Shown: piece after piece, positions 1 through 5,580 of the stretch
How positions within the stretch are numbered: position 1 is the first letter of the stretch
How the letters are laid out: each line of letters starts with the position of its first letter
Origin: an uncultured Acetatifactor sp.
Lineage (GTDB): Bacteria > Bacillota > Clostridia > Lachnospirales > Lachnospiraceae
Reading direction: 5' to 3'
DNA length: 11,460 bases
NCBI GenBank assembly: GCA_910584865.1
Contig: CAJUCE010000063.1
Location: forward strand, 1-11,460
The notes under the pieces: generated by a model
The model's input: only the letters and a program-made list of their open reading frames with translations
Told to the model about the DNA's origin: nothing
Database searches by the model: none
Program-made: the position numbers and the translations under genes

Positions 1-28
1 TTCTGACCACATCGTCCTCTTTGTTGCG

Positions 29-50
29 CCCGCCTTTTGGCGGGTTTTTA
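29..50 (+). terminator. Rho-independent terminator for a transcript entering from the left
   Basis: A 6-bp GC-only stem (CCCGCC at 29-34, GGCGGG at 39-44) with a TTTT loop is followed directly by TTTTTATTATGTTTTT. This is a textbook intrinsic terminator on the plus strand. The gene it closes lies outside the window. A TGA at 4-6 could be its stop codon, but too little sequence is present to say. Confidence 0.85.
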
Positions 51-88
51 TTATGTTTTTGTCGTCATTTGGAGAACTTTCCTATTAT

Positions 89-139
89 AAAAAAAGGAAT
101 ATGTGAGGGGTTGACCGCCAATCCCCACATATTCTTTTT
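89..139 (-). terminator. Terminator of the small minus-strand ORF pair
   Basis: A long inverted repeat pairs 91-110 with 123-139. The matching core is AATATGTG plus GGGG on one side and CCCC plus CACATATT on the other, with two single-base bulges and a 12-nt loop. Read on the minus strand it starts a few bases after the TAG of the 48-residue ORF and ends in a run of seven T, so it suits that transcript. A weaker plus-strand activity is possible because the other flank also has a short T run. Confidence 0.8.
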
Positions 140-143
140 GCCC

Positions 144-290
144 CTACTTTCTCCGTGTTCTGCCGCTCTGCTTCGCACACTTTGACGCTGTATAGATGGA
201 AATTCCCAGTCCAACGCCTGCTGTCACGGATTCAATAATAACGGTGGATGCTATGGTACTTCCCACAGCCGCTAAAAATCCTAAAATCAT
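144..290 (-). CDS. Small hydrophobic peptide, 48 residues, translationally coupled to the upstream ORF
   Basis: I do not recognise this family. The ORF encodes 48 residues beginning MILGFLAAVGSTIAS. Its first 35 residues are hydrophobic and rich in Gly, Ala, Ser, Thr, Val and Ile, with an AGVGLG stretch typical of packed membrane helices. The end is strongly basic (KQSGRTRRK), which suggests one membrane segment or hairpin with a cytoplasmic C-terminus. Support that it is real: its ATG overlaps the TGA of the upstream ORF as ATGA; an AGAAAGGAG ribosome binding site lies 8 nt before the start, inside the end of that ORF; and a strong terminator follows the stop. A small membrane effector or an element accessory peptide would fit, but nothing shows a function. 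Confidence 0.6.
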   Translation of the reverse strand: MILGFLAAVGSTIASTVIIESVTAGVGLGISIYTASKCAKQSGRTRRK

Positions 291-547
291 GTTTCGACTC
301 CTTTCTGGTAAATCAATATGATTCCATAATCATTGTTGGTAAGATACAGGGCTTCTACCCAGTCTGTGCCGCCGACTGTGACCATATCAAGATATTCATA
401 CATAGATTCCTGGATATAATGCTTCTCCAATATCTGTCGGTAGGCTTTCTTTGCGGCTTCATCCAGTTTCGGGATAACAGCGCAGAAGCCGCCCATACCG
501 CCCTGCACATCTTGGATGAAATATAATGATATTGGAGGTGTCAACAT
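287..547 (-). pseudogene. Hypothetical small soluble protein, probably 5'-truncated
   Basis: The frame from the ATG at 547 gives 86 residues. From about residue 9 (YFIQDVQGGMGGF onward) it looks like an ordinary folded soluble protein, with mixed charged and aromatic residues and the segment EYLDMVTVGGTDWVEALYL. The first eight residues (MLTPPISL) look unnatural: they are read from the complement of the Shine-Dalgarno and spacer of the divergent regulator gene, and no ribosome binding site precedes this ATG or the further upstream TTG at 586. Homologues would probably start near residue 7 or 8. The likely reading is a gene that lost its promoter, ribosome binding site and first codons at a recombination joint near 525-547. 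Its 3' end is intact and supplies the ribosome binding site of the 48-residue ORF. I do not recognise the family. A weakly expressed intact gene is the alternative. Confidence 0.5.
522..527 (+). promoter_or_regulatory. Possible -10 element of the HTH regulator
   Basis: A perfect TATAAT lies 18 nt before the regulator ATG. Transcription would start at about 534, at the Shine-Dalgarno itself, giving a very short leader. No convincing -35 hexamer is found at the expected distance, so this may be chance in an AT-rich stretch. Confidence 0.35.
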
Positions 548-827
548 GCCCAAGAAAGAAAACCCTTTACGCCAGCTTCCGGTCAACTCAGACGGTTACG
601 GCGATATAAAAATTCACTTAGCTGAAATATTAGAAGAAAAAAACATTTCTCTCAATCAGTTATCCTTTCGCACAGAAATGCAGAGAACACAATTAAGAAA
701 TTACAGGGATAACAAGATACAACGTCTGGATATTAATATTCTGAAACGCCTGTGCTATGTATTGGAGTGTAATTTGACTGATTCGATAGAATATATCCCG
801 CCAGAAGAAACACAGACTCTGCAATAA
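546..827 (+). CDS. Cro/CI-type (HTH_26-like) transcriptional regulator
   Basis: The product is 93 residues from ATG 546. That start is chosen over the in-frame ATG at 516 because GGAGGTG at 534-540 sits 5 nt before it. Residues 20-85 match the small one-domain Cro/CI helix-turn-helix class: an amphipathic helix (IKIHLAEILEEKNIS), the turn and recognition region (LNQLSFRTEMQRTQLRNYRDN) and the closing LKRLCYVLECNLTDSIEYIP, which is typical of this family where the last helix ends in a D-L/S-hydrophobic-EY motif. Such proteins bind DNA as dimers and often control mobile elements or small neighbouring operons. The gene is AT-rich compared with the genes to its right and is divergent from the small minus-strand ORFs, so it may regulate them. 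It converges on rlmH. The family call is firm; the target is inference. Confidence 0.85.
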   Translation: MPKKENPLRQLPVNSDGYGDIKIHLAEILEEKNISLNQLSFRTEMQRTQLRNYRDNKIQRLDINILKRLCYVLECNLTDSIEYIPPEETQTLQ

Positions 828-864
828 AACCTACGTTGTAAGAGCCTTATTGTCACGAACAGTA

Positions 865-897
865 AACCCCATGGAAGCCGCACACTCCCATGGGGTT
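865..897. terminator. Hairpin between converging genes, likely bidirectional terminator
   Basis: AACCCCATGG at 865-874 pairs perfectly with CCATGGGGTT at 888-897 around a 13-nt loop, midway between the regulator stop and the rlmH stop. The T tracts are poor on both sides (AAAATATAACTCTTATTC on plus, TTTACTG on minus), so termination may be inefficient. The rest of 828-951 shows no ORF. Confidence 0.55.
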
Positions 898-951
898 AAA
901 ATATAACTCTTATTCTCTTTTATTCCCAAGAACATCCTTTCCTTTTCGCCT

Positions 952-1431
952 TTACTTATGATACGGTTCCCCCTGTATAATCCGAAAAGCCCGATAAATC
1001 TGCTCCGTCAGAATCACACGCATCAGCTGGTGTGGAAAGGTCATGTCCGAAAAGCTCAGCGCCATATCCGCCCGGCGGCGCACGGATTCATGCAGGCCCA
1101 GGGAACCGCCGATGACGAACACGATATGACTGGTTCCTTTTACCGTCAGGCCCTCCATCCACCGGGCAAAACCCTCGGAGGTCATATGTTTTCCTTCGAT
1201 CTCCAAAGTACAGACAAAGGCGTCCTCGCGGATTTTCTCCAGGAGGCGCCATGCCTCTTTTTCCTTTATCTGCTCCTCTAAGGCCTCACCGGCCCCGTCA
1301 GGCGTTTTTTCATCTGTAACTTCCAGAAATTCCAGCCTGCAGTATCTGCTCAACCGTTTCTCATATTCCGAAACGGCGTCTCTGTAAAATTTCTCCTTTA
1401 TCTTACCCACACAGGCAATACTAATTTTCAA
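952..1431 (-). CDS. rlmH: 23S rRNA (pseudouridine1915-N3)-methyltransferase RlmH
   Basis: RlmH is a SPOUT-class enzyme that uses S-adenosylmethionine to methylate N3 of pseudouridine 1915 in helix 69 of 23S rRNA, acting on assembled 70S ribosomes. The product is 159 residues, the usual family length. It begins MKISIACVGKIKEKF and carries the AdoMet-knot motif FVIGGSLGLHES at about 105-116 and the hallmark C-terminal block (FSDMTFPHQLMR at 127-138, then EQIYRAFRI and GEPYHK). The start is a TTG: AGGAGG lies only about 4 nt upstream and no ATG is available in the right place. It follows the lipoprotein stop by 9 bp, so its ribosome binding site sits directly after that stop and coupled translation is likely. 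The homologous gene in staphylococci (orfX) is the SCCmec insertion site, which makes its 3' junction here interesting. Confidence 0.97.
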   Translation of the reverse strand: MKISIACVGKIKEKFYRDAVSEYEKRLSRYCRLEFLEVTDEKTPDGAGEALEEQIKEKEAWRLLEKIREDAFVCTLEIEGKHMTSEGFARWMEGLTVKGTSHIVFVIGGSLGLHESVRRRADMALSFSDMTFPHQLMRVILTEQIYRAFRIIQGEPYHK

Positions 1432-1440
1432 GAATCCTCC

Positions 1441-2337
1441 TCACTCCCCGGTCAGCTTGAAATATTGTCTCTCCCCGGGCTCTTTCACATCATAAGTCAC
1501 GCACAAATACAGATTTTCGGGTTCATAAGACTCCTGAATCAGCCAGGCAACCTTCATTTCCTTGCTTTCTCCCTTGGGAAGCTGATAATGGTAGTAATCC
1601 GGGGCCCCCACTTTAGATGAAGATGCCGATAAATATGCCGGGGCGCAGGATACTATGCCCACCTTTCGGGTATCCGGATCTGCATAGGCTATCATAATCT
1701 CACTGATATGCAATTCATCCTCCCTGTCATGATTGATATTTTTCACGTTCAGGTCGCAGACCAGAAGCTTCCCTTCGCCGATGCCGCACCACTCCGGATT
1801 GCCGGATATGTCAAAATTCTCCGTCTGCTCCTCCATCTGCAATCTGTCCAGACCTGCATCCTCCGGGGTTTCGTAGAATTTCGCTTCCTTCAGAGTGATG
1901 ACCAGCCCCTGGTTCTGCGGATCGTCATCTAATGGAAACAAATCTGTCATTGTGTCGCCGGCTTTCAGTATTTTGTCCGAAAGTGTCACCGATTCCTCTT
2001 CTCCGGAAATCTCCTCCACCTCTTTTTCGGTATCCTGAAGGCGGGAATCCTTCATTGACTTGGAAGACAAATCCTTATCTTTTGATGTCTCTGCTCCGGC
2101 TGATTCCGAAGACCGGCCTGCCTCTGAATCGGCGCCTGACTCCGCGGAATGATCTGCCTCCGGAGACTGGCTTGCATCCCCGGACCGGTCTGCATCTGAA
2201 TACGAATCCTCCATACCTCCTGCCGAGACATCGGTGCTCTGCGGCTCCTCCGCCGAGGACCGATATCCCGCCTTCCCGCAGGCGACAAACATTGTACATA
2301 TCATCAGGATACATACAGTCAGAAAATGTTTTTTCAT
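1441..2337 (-). CDS. Lipoprotein with acidic Ser-rich linker and a C-terminal beta-sandwich-like domain
   Basis: The product is 298 residues. Residues 1-20 form a lipoprotein signal peptide (MKKHFLTVCILMICTMFVAC) with a lipobox FVA-C and Cys20 as the lipidated residue, so the mature protein is anchored on the outer face of the membrane. Residues about 25-120 are a low-complexity Ser/Asp/Glu/Ala linker. Residues about 125-298 form a domain with alternating strands (GLVITLKEAKFYET, KLLVCDLNVKNIN, MKVAWLIQES, NLYLCVTYDVKE) that resembles the DUF4352/DUF5067 group of extracellular Ig-like domains common in Lachnospiraceae. That family assignment is from pattern memory and is tentative. GTGAGG lies about 8 nt before the ATG. 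Substrate or partner unknown. It is likely co-transcribed with rlmH, which does not imply a shared function. Confidence 0.85.
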   Translation of the reverse strand: MKKHFLTVCILMICTMFVACGKAGYRSSAEEPQSTDVSAGGMEDSYSDADRSGDASQSPEADHSAESGADSEAGRSSESAGAETSKDKDLSSKSMKDSRLQDTEKEVEEISGEEESVTLSDKILKAGDTMTDLFPLDDDPQNQGLVITLKEAKFYETPEDAGLDRLQMEEQTENFDISGNPEWCGIGEGKLLVCDLNVKNINHDREDELHISEIMIAYADPDTRKVGIVSCAPAYLSASSSKVGAPDYYHYQLPKGESKEMKVAWLIQESYEPENLYLCVTYDVKEPGERQYFKLTGE

Positions 2338-2463
2338 AATATAACCTCACTTTCACGCGTATATCTGTGTATCAATTTTTAATGAGATTATCTTAACTGC
2401 CTTCTGTATCCTTCTTTTTTCTCCTCTGTATCCAAAAAGTATCTTTTCAGAAGCTAAAATATT
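2338..2463 (-). other. Intergenic region upstream of the lipoprotein gene
   Basis: This 126-bp AT-rich stretch is longer than most gaps in the block and could hold a promoter for lipoprotein-rlmH, but no confident -35/-10 pair is visible. The 9-mer GGATACAGA occurs twice about 20 bp apart on the minus strand. No terminator hairpin was seen. Confidence 0.4.
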
Positions 2464-3345
2464 TCAAACTGCCTCCTCATCTTCACCAAAAATCATCTCA
2501 TAAACCGTATCGTCGATGAGCTTTTCCAGGAATCCCTGGTCCAGATTCAGAAACTGATGGTTCAGTCTCGCCTTAATTGCCTCAAAACGTTTAAAATAGA
2601 GAATTTCCCGCGCCCCTTCTTCCATAGAGGAGACGAAATCCTTCCCGATCTGTCGGTCTAGCTCCTCCGCCCGAAGGTTACGCCCGCACCACTCCAGGAG
2701 GGCATTTTTGACGGAATTCTCTGATTCCGCACGCTTTTCAAATTTGAGGGCATTTTTCATGGATACGATGCCTGCCACCACAAATAAAATAAATATGGCA
2801 GCCATCACACCATAGAACAGATAGGGATTACTGAAGTGCAGCGGAATCACTCCTGCAATTCCAAGCACGATAACGACAATTCCAAGACCTCCTACTACCA
2901 TGAGAACCCATGCGGAAGAACGATTTTCACTGGCTCTCTGGGCATTATCCTGGTACATGCCACTGCATGAAGCAGTATAGGTTTTTCCAGACATGCCGCT
3001 GTTTTCCGACGGTCTTTCCGACATTTCCTCCTCTTCACACTTTGCGCTGTCTGCCCGGGCCTGTTCTGTTCCCGCTGCGAAAACCGCCGCTTCCTCAGAC
3101 TCTTCCTCCAACGGATCGTTCATGACCTTCCCCGGCTCCCTGCCCTGCATCCGGTCTATATCAGCCTCCAGGCCGCTGCAGCCCGGTGCCAAAATACAGG
3201 CTGCATGGGCCGCCGCGAAACGTTTCTCTTCCCGTTCTGCTTCCAGACGCGCAAATTCCTCTTCATCCACCAATTCGCTGCCGCAATCGGCACACACCGA
3301 AAAACCTTCCCTATACTCGCTTTTACATTTTGGACACCAAGGCAT
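2464..3345 (-). CDS. Zinc-ribbon membrane protein with two transmembrane helices
   Basis: The product is 293 residues. Residues 4-21 form a zinc ribbon (CPKC at 4-7, CADC at 18-21, followed by G). An Arg/Glu-rich helical stretch and a polar, acidic, probably disordered segment run to about residue 142. Two transmembrane helices follow (about 145-168, SAWVLMVVGGLGIVVIVLG, and about 174-196, FYGVMAAIFILFVVAG). The C-terminal 90 residues are charged and helical, with a short amphipathic repeat region around the segments ALLEWCGRNLRAEELDRQIG and FLEKLIDDTVYEMIFGED. The ribosome binding site is weak (GTAGGTAG about 7 nt upstream). Both termini are probably cytoplasmic. The domain set is frequent in uncharacterised clostridial proteins and no function can be assigned. 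It lies 50 bp after the Dabb gene and is likely in the same transcript. Confidence 0.85.
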   Translation of the reverse strand: MPWCPKCKSEYREGFSVCADCGSELVDEEEFARLEAEREEKRFAAAHAACILAPGCSGLEADIDRMQGREPGKVMNDPLEEESEEAAVFAAGTEQARADSAKCEEEEMSERPSENSGMSGKTYTASCSGMYQDNAQRASENRSSAWVLMVVGGLGIVVIVLGIAGVIPLHFSNPYLFYGVMAAIFILFVVAGIVSMKNALKFEKRAESENSVKNALLEWCGRNLRAEELDRQIGKDFVSSMEEGAREILYFKRFEAIKARLNHQFLNLDQGFLEKLIDDTVYEMIFGEDEEAV

Positions 3346-3395
3346 ATCTGTCTACCTACTTTCTTCTGAATCAGCTTAGAACAAAGCATATGACA

Positions 3396-3704
3396 CTACT
3401 TAGATGCAAACTCATAATCCATACAGGTTCTGTTACAGGTGACACTCCGCACGTATTTTCCGGCTTCCACATGAGCCGGATGATTCTGATAGGTCATCAG
3501 AGAATCCAGGCTTTCAAAGGTAGAGATCAAGGCTATATCACAACTGCTGGAAGACAAATGATTGCGAATCACTTCAAGCTCCACCGCGCCGGATACCAGA
3601 TCTTTAATGGGTTCCAGCAAAGCCTTCATCTTCTCTCCTGCCCGGTCTTTCTCTTCCATGGAAAGTCCTTCTGCAAAATTCCATAAAACGATATGTTTTA
3701 CCAT
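3396..3704 (-). CDS. Dabb-domain (stress-responsive alpha-beta barrel) protein
   Basis: The product is 102 residues and matches the Dabb family (ferredoxin-like fold, usually a homodimer of about 100 residues). It opens with the typical MVKHIVLWNF strand, then an acidic helix (MEEKDRAGEKMKALLEPI), a central strand pair (ELEVIRNHL, DIALISTFESL) and the characteristic YQNHPAHVEAGKYVRSV segment that carries the conserved His. Family members include plant stress-induced proteins and a few ring-forming enzymes; most bacterial copies have no known role. CAGGAGAA about 8 nt before the ATG is a good ribosome binding site. It lies 133 bp after nfnB, beyond the duplicated nfnB end. Cytosolic. Confidence 0.92.
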   Translation of the reverse strand: MVKHIVLWNFAEGLSMEEKDRAGEKMKALLEPIKDLVSGAVELEVIRNHLSSSSCDIALISTFESLDSLMTYQNHPAHVEAGKYVRSVTCNRTCMDYEFASK

Positions 3705-3771
3705 AAAATTTCTCCTGTTCTATTCCGGAGCGGCGGCTATATCCCAACCACCGTCCCGGCATGTATCCTAA

Positions 3772-3827
3772 CTCAAATTCGTCTATTCCCTTTGCTGCCG
3801 CCTTCCCGGCTCCCATGGCAGGCCAGG
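3772..3827 (-). pseudogene. Duplicated, broken 3' end of nfnB
   Basis: Bases 3778-3819 are identical over 42 bp to 3856-3897, the last coding part of nfnB. The match extends a few bases left (CTCAAAT in both copies) after a 2-bp gap. Read in the gene direction and in the same frame, this copy gives MGAGKAAAKGIDE and then leaves the frame. Restoring the missing two bases gives EYLS followed by TAG, so the copy looks like an older 3' end of the gene that has since lost two bases. It lies entirely after the functional TAA and has no coding role. Confidence 0.75.
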
Positions 3828-3897
3828 GGCGCCGGGGTTACCTGCAGCTCAAATATTCGTCTATTCCCTTTGCTGCCGCCTTCCCGGCTCCCATGGC
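3778..3897. repeat. 42-bp perfect direct repeat, 78-bp period
   Basis: The two copies are 3778-3819 and 3856-3897, separated by 36 bp. The period of 78 bp is exactly 26 codons, so both copies are in the same frame relative to nfnB. The spacer contains the functional nfnB stop (TAA, 3838-3840). Confidence 0.95.
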
Positions 3898-5223
3898 CAG
3901 GATCACGGTGGCTGCCCCTGTCACGGCATCGCCGCCTGCATAGACCCCTTCTTTACTGGTCTGTCCGTTGGATTCTTCGGCGACAATACATTTCCACTTA
4001 TTGGTCTCCAGTCCCTCCGTTGTGGAAGAAATCAGCGGATTCGGCGAAGTACCCAAAGACATGATCACGGTATCCAGCTCCATGGTAAATTCCGAATCCG
4101 GAATCTCCACTGGCCTCCTGCGTCCGGATGCATCCGGCTCACCCAGTTCCATCCTGATACATTTCATACCTTTCACCCAGCCCTTTTCATCTGCCAGGAT
4201 CTCGGTCGGATTGGTCAGCAGATCGAAGATGATTCCCTCCTCCTTCGCATGGTGCACCTCTTCCACTCTGGCAGGCAGCTCCTCTTCGCTGCGGCGGTAT
4301 ACGATATGTACTTCAGCCCCCAGACGCAGCGCCGTCCTGGCAGCATCCATGGCCACATTTCCGCCGCCTACCACAGCCACCTTCTTACTATGCATAATAG
4401 GCGTATTGGAATTGCCGTCGAAAGCCTTCATCAGATTGCTTCTGGTCAGGTATTCGTTGGCGGAGAAGACACCGTTAGAGTTCTCCCCGGGAATTCCCAT
4501 GAACTTGGGCAGCCCCGCTCCCGAGCCGATAAACACCGCCTCAAATCCTTCCTCCTGTATCAGAGCATCAATGGTGACAGACTTGCCCACTACTACATTG
4601 GTCTCGATTTTCACGCCCAAAGCCTTTACGTTTTCGATTTCTTCCGCCACAACCGCTTTCTTGGGAAGACGGAATTCCGGAATACCGTACACCAATACAC
4701 CGCCGGGCTCATGAAGGGCTTCAAAAATGGTCACATCATAACCCATCTTTGCCAGATCTCCGGCGCAGGTCAATCCTGCAGGGCCGGAACCGATGACTGC
4801 AACCTTTTTCCCTTTCTTTGCGGCGGCGCCTTCGGGCTTGATCCCCTTCTCCCTGGCCCAGTCAGCCACGAAGCGCTCCAGTTTGCCGATGGAAATGGGA
4901 TCTCCCTTGATACCCCGGATACACTTTCCCTCGCACTGAGTCTCCTGGGGACATACACGCCCGCAGACAGCAGGAAGCGCGCTGGATTTGCTGATGACCT
5001 GGTATGCCTCCTCTATATTGCCTTCCTTTACCTTCTGAATAAAACCGGGGATATCGATGGCCACCGGGCAGCCCTTGATACACTGGGCATTCTTACAATT
5101 GATACAGCGGACAGCCTCCGCCTGGGCTTCCTCTTTATTATATCCCAGACATACTTCCTCAAAATTTGCAGCACGCTCCTTCGCGTCCTGCTCCCTCACC
5201 GGGATTTTCGTCAAAACGTCCAT
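3838..5223 (-). CDS. nfnB: NfnB-type flavin/iron-sulfur subunit (NADPH-dependent glutamate synthase small-subunit-like)
   Basis: The product is 461 residues, the usual length for the GltD-like family. The N-terminal domain binds two [4Fe-4S] clusters: Cys40, 43, 48 and 52 (CINCKNAQCIKGCP), then Cys87, 91, 97 and 101. An FAD-binding GSGPAG follows at 145-150 with EPGGVLVYGIPEFRLPK at about 172-188, and an NADP(H)-type GGGNVAMDAAR at 286-296. A last motif, YAGGDAVTGAATVILAMGAGKAAA, closes the FAD site. Databases often call such proteins gltA or glutamate synthase small chain, but no GltB partner is present and the neighbour is nfnA. The better reading is the large subunit of the bifurcating NADH-dependent reduced ferredoxin:NADP+ oxidoreductase, which makes NADPH from NADH and reduced ferredoxin in the cytosol. 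TGGAGGA lies 10 nt before the ATG. The 3' end is duplicated downstream. Confidence 0.93.
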   Translation of the reverse strand: MDVLTKIPVREQDAKERAANFEEVCLGYNKEEAQAEAVRCINCKNAQCIKGCPVAIDIPGFIQKVKEGNIEEAYQVISKSSALPAVCGRVCPQETQCEGKCIRGIKGDPISIGKLERFVADWAREKGIKPEGAAAKKGKKVAVIGSGPAGLTCAGDLAKMGYDVTIFEALHEPGGVLVYGIPEFRLPKKAVVAEEIENVKALGVKIETNVVVGKSVTIDALIQEEGFEAVFIGSGAGLPKFMGIPGENSNGVFSANEYLTRSNLMKAFDGNSNTPIMHSKKVAVVGGGNVAMDAARTALRLGAEVHIVYRRSEEELPARVEEVHHAKEEGIIFDLLTNPTEILADEKGWVKGMKCIRMELGEPDASGRRRPVEIPDSEFTMELDTVIMSLGTSPNPLISSTTEGLETNKWKCIVAEESNGQTSKEGVYAGGDAVTGAATVILAMGAGKAAAKGIDEYLSCR

Positions 5224-5580
5224 TTATTCCCAATCCTCCATATTTTTATACTCGTGAGCGAAAACCTTTGCCGCTTTTTGCCCTACACTACAGAAGCGCC
5301 CACTCGTTATACAGAAACAGCCAAAAATTTTCCATACTCTTTCATGCCAGAAATGGCCAAAACCCTGCCTTCCCTTCAGGCATCCCGCTTTCTGGCTGAC
5401 AGTCGAAACCGCACCGGACCATCCGCGCATCCAAAATCTATTTCGTAATCCTTATCGGAACCCCTGGCCCTAAAGCTTCCGCCGCACCGAATGATTTCAC
5501 ACAATGTATACAAAACAGGCATTGTCTTGGGGCAGAACCCGGCGGGCGCCTCAGGCCTCCTCTAAAATATGTTTGTACCT
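5224..5580 (-). other. 357-bp gap between nfnA and nfnB, no supported gene
   Basis: Paired nfnA/nfnB genes are normally adjacent. Here 357 bp lie between them. An AGAGGAGG motif (5556-5563) sits about 18 nt after the nfnA stop with no usable start codon behind it. A nested hairpin occupies 5342-5399. CAGAAACAGCCAAAAA (5312-5327) and CAGAAATGGCCAAAAC (5348-5363) are a 13/16 direct repeat 36 bp apart. TATAAA near 5249-5254 is a possible -10 for nfnB, without a good -35. Two short ORFs (5376-5522 and 5224-5430, minus strand) lack ribosome binding sites and look non-coding. Confidence 0.6.
5342..5399 (-). other. Nested stem-loop in the nfnB leader
   Basis: The outer stem pairs GCCAGAAA (5346-5353) with TTTCTGGC (5389-5396) and extends by TCA/TGA after a one-base bulge. 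Inside, TGCCT (5366-5370) and AGGCA (5378-5382) form a second hairpin with a 7-nt loop. There is no T tract, so it is not a standard terminator. It may be a leader structure, a processing site or an intergenic palindromic repeat. No known riboswitch is recognised. Confidence 0.5.

Noticed and set aside
516..545. Earlier ATG for the Cro/CI regulator
   Set aside because: It lies upstream of the clear GGAGGTG ribosome binding site and overlaps the likely -10 element; the ATG at 546 has correct spacing.
3604..3816. Minus-strand 70-codon ORF starting MGAGKAAAKGIDEF
   Set aside because: It is the broken duplicated nfnB end read out of frame into the Dabb gene.
3778..3840. Intrinsic terminator after nfnB
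   Set aside because: A CCCGGC/GCCGGG pairing exists in the spacer and repeat, but no T tract follows on the minus strand.
5224..5430. Minus-strand 68-codon ORF ending at the base before the nfnB ATG
   Set aside because: Rich in Trp, Phe, Cys and His without a recognisable pattern and lacking a ribosome binding site; its end next to nfnB is probably chance.
4249..5448. Long plus-strand open frame of 399 codons opposite nfnB
   Set aside because: It is the antisense shadow of a well-supported gene, has no protein-like motif and no ribosome binding site.
5376..5522. Minus-strand 48-codon ORF starting MPVLYTLCEIIRCGG in the nfnA-nfnB gap
   Set aside because: The nearest good ribosome binding site is about 33 nt from its ATG, and the ORF runs through the nested hairpin. 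Composition is not protein-like.
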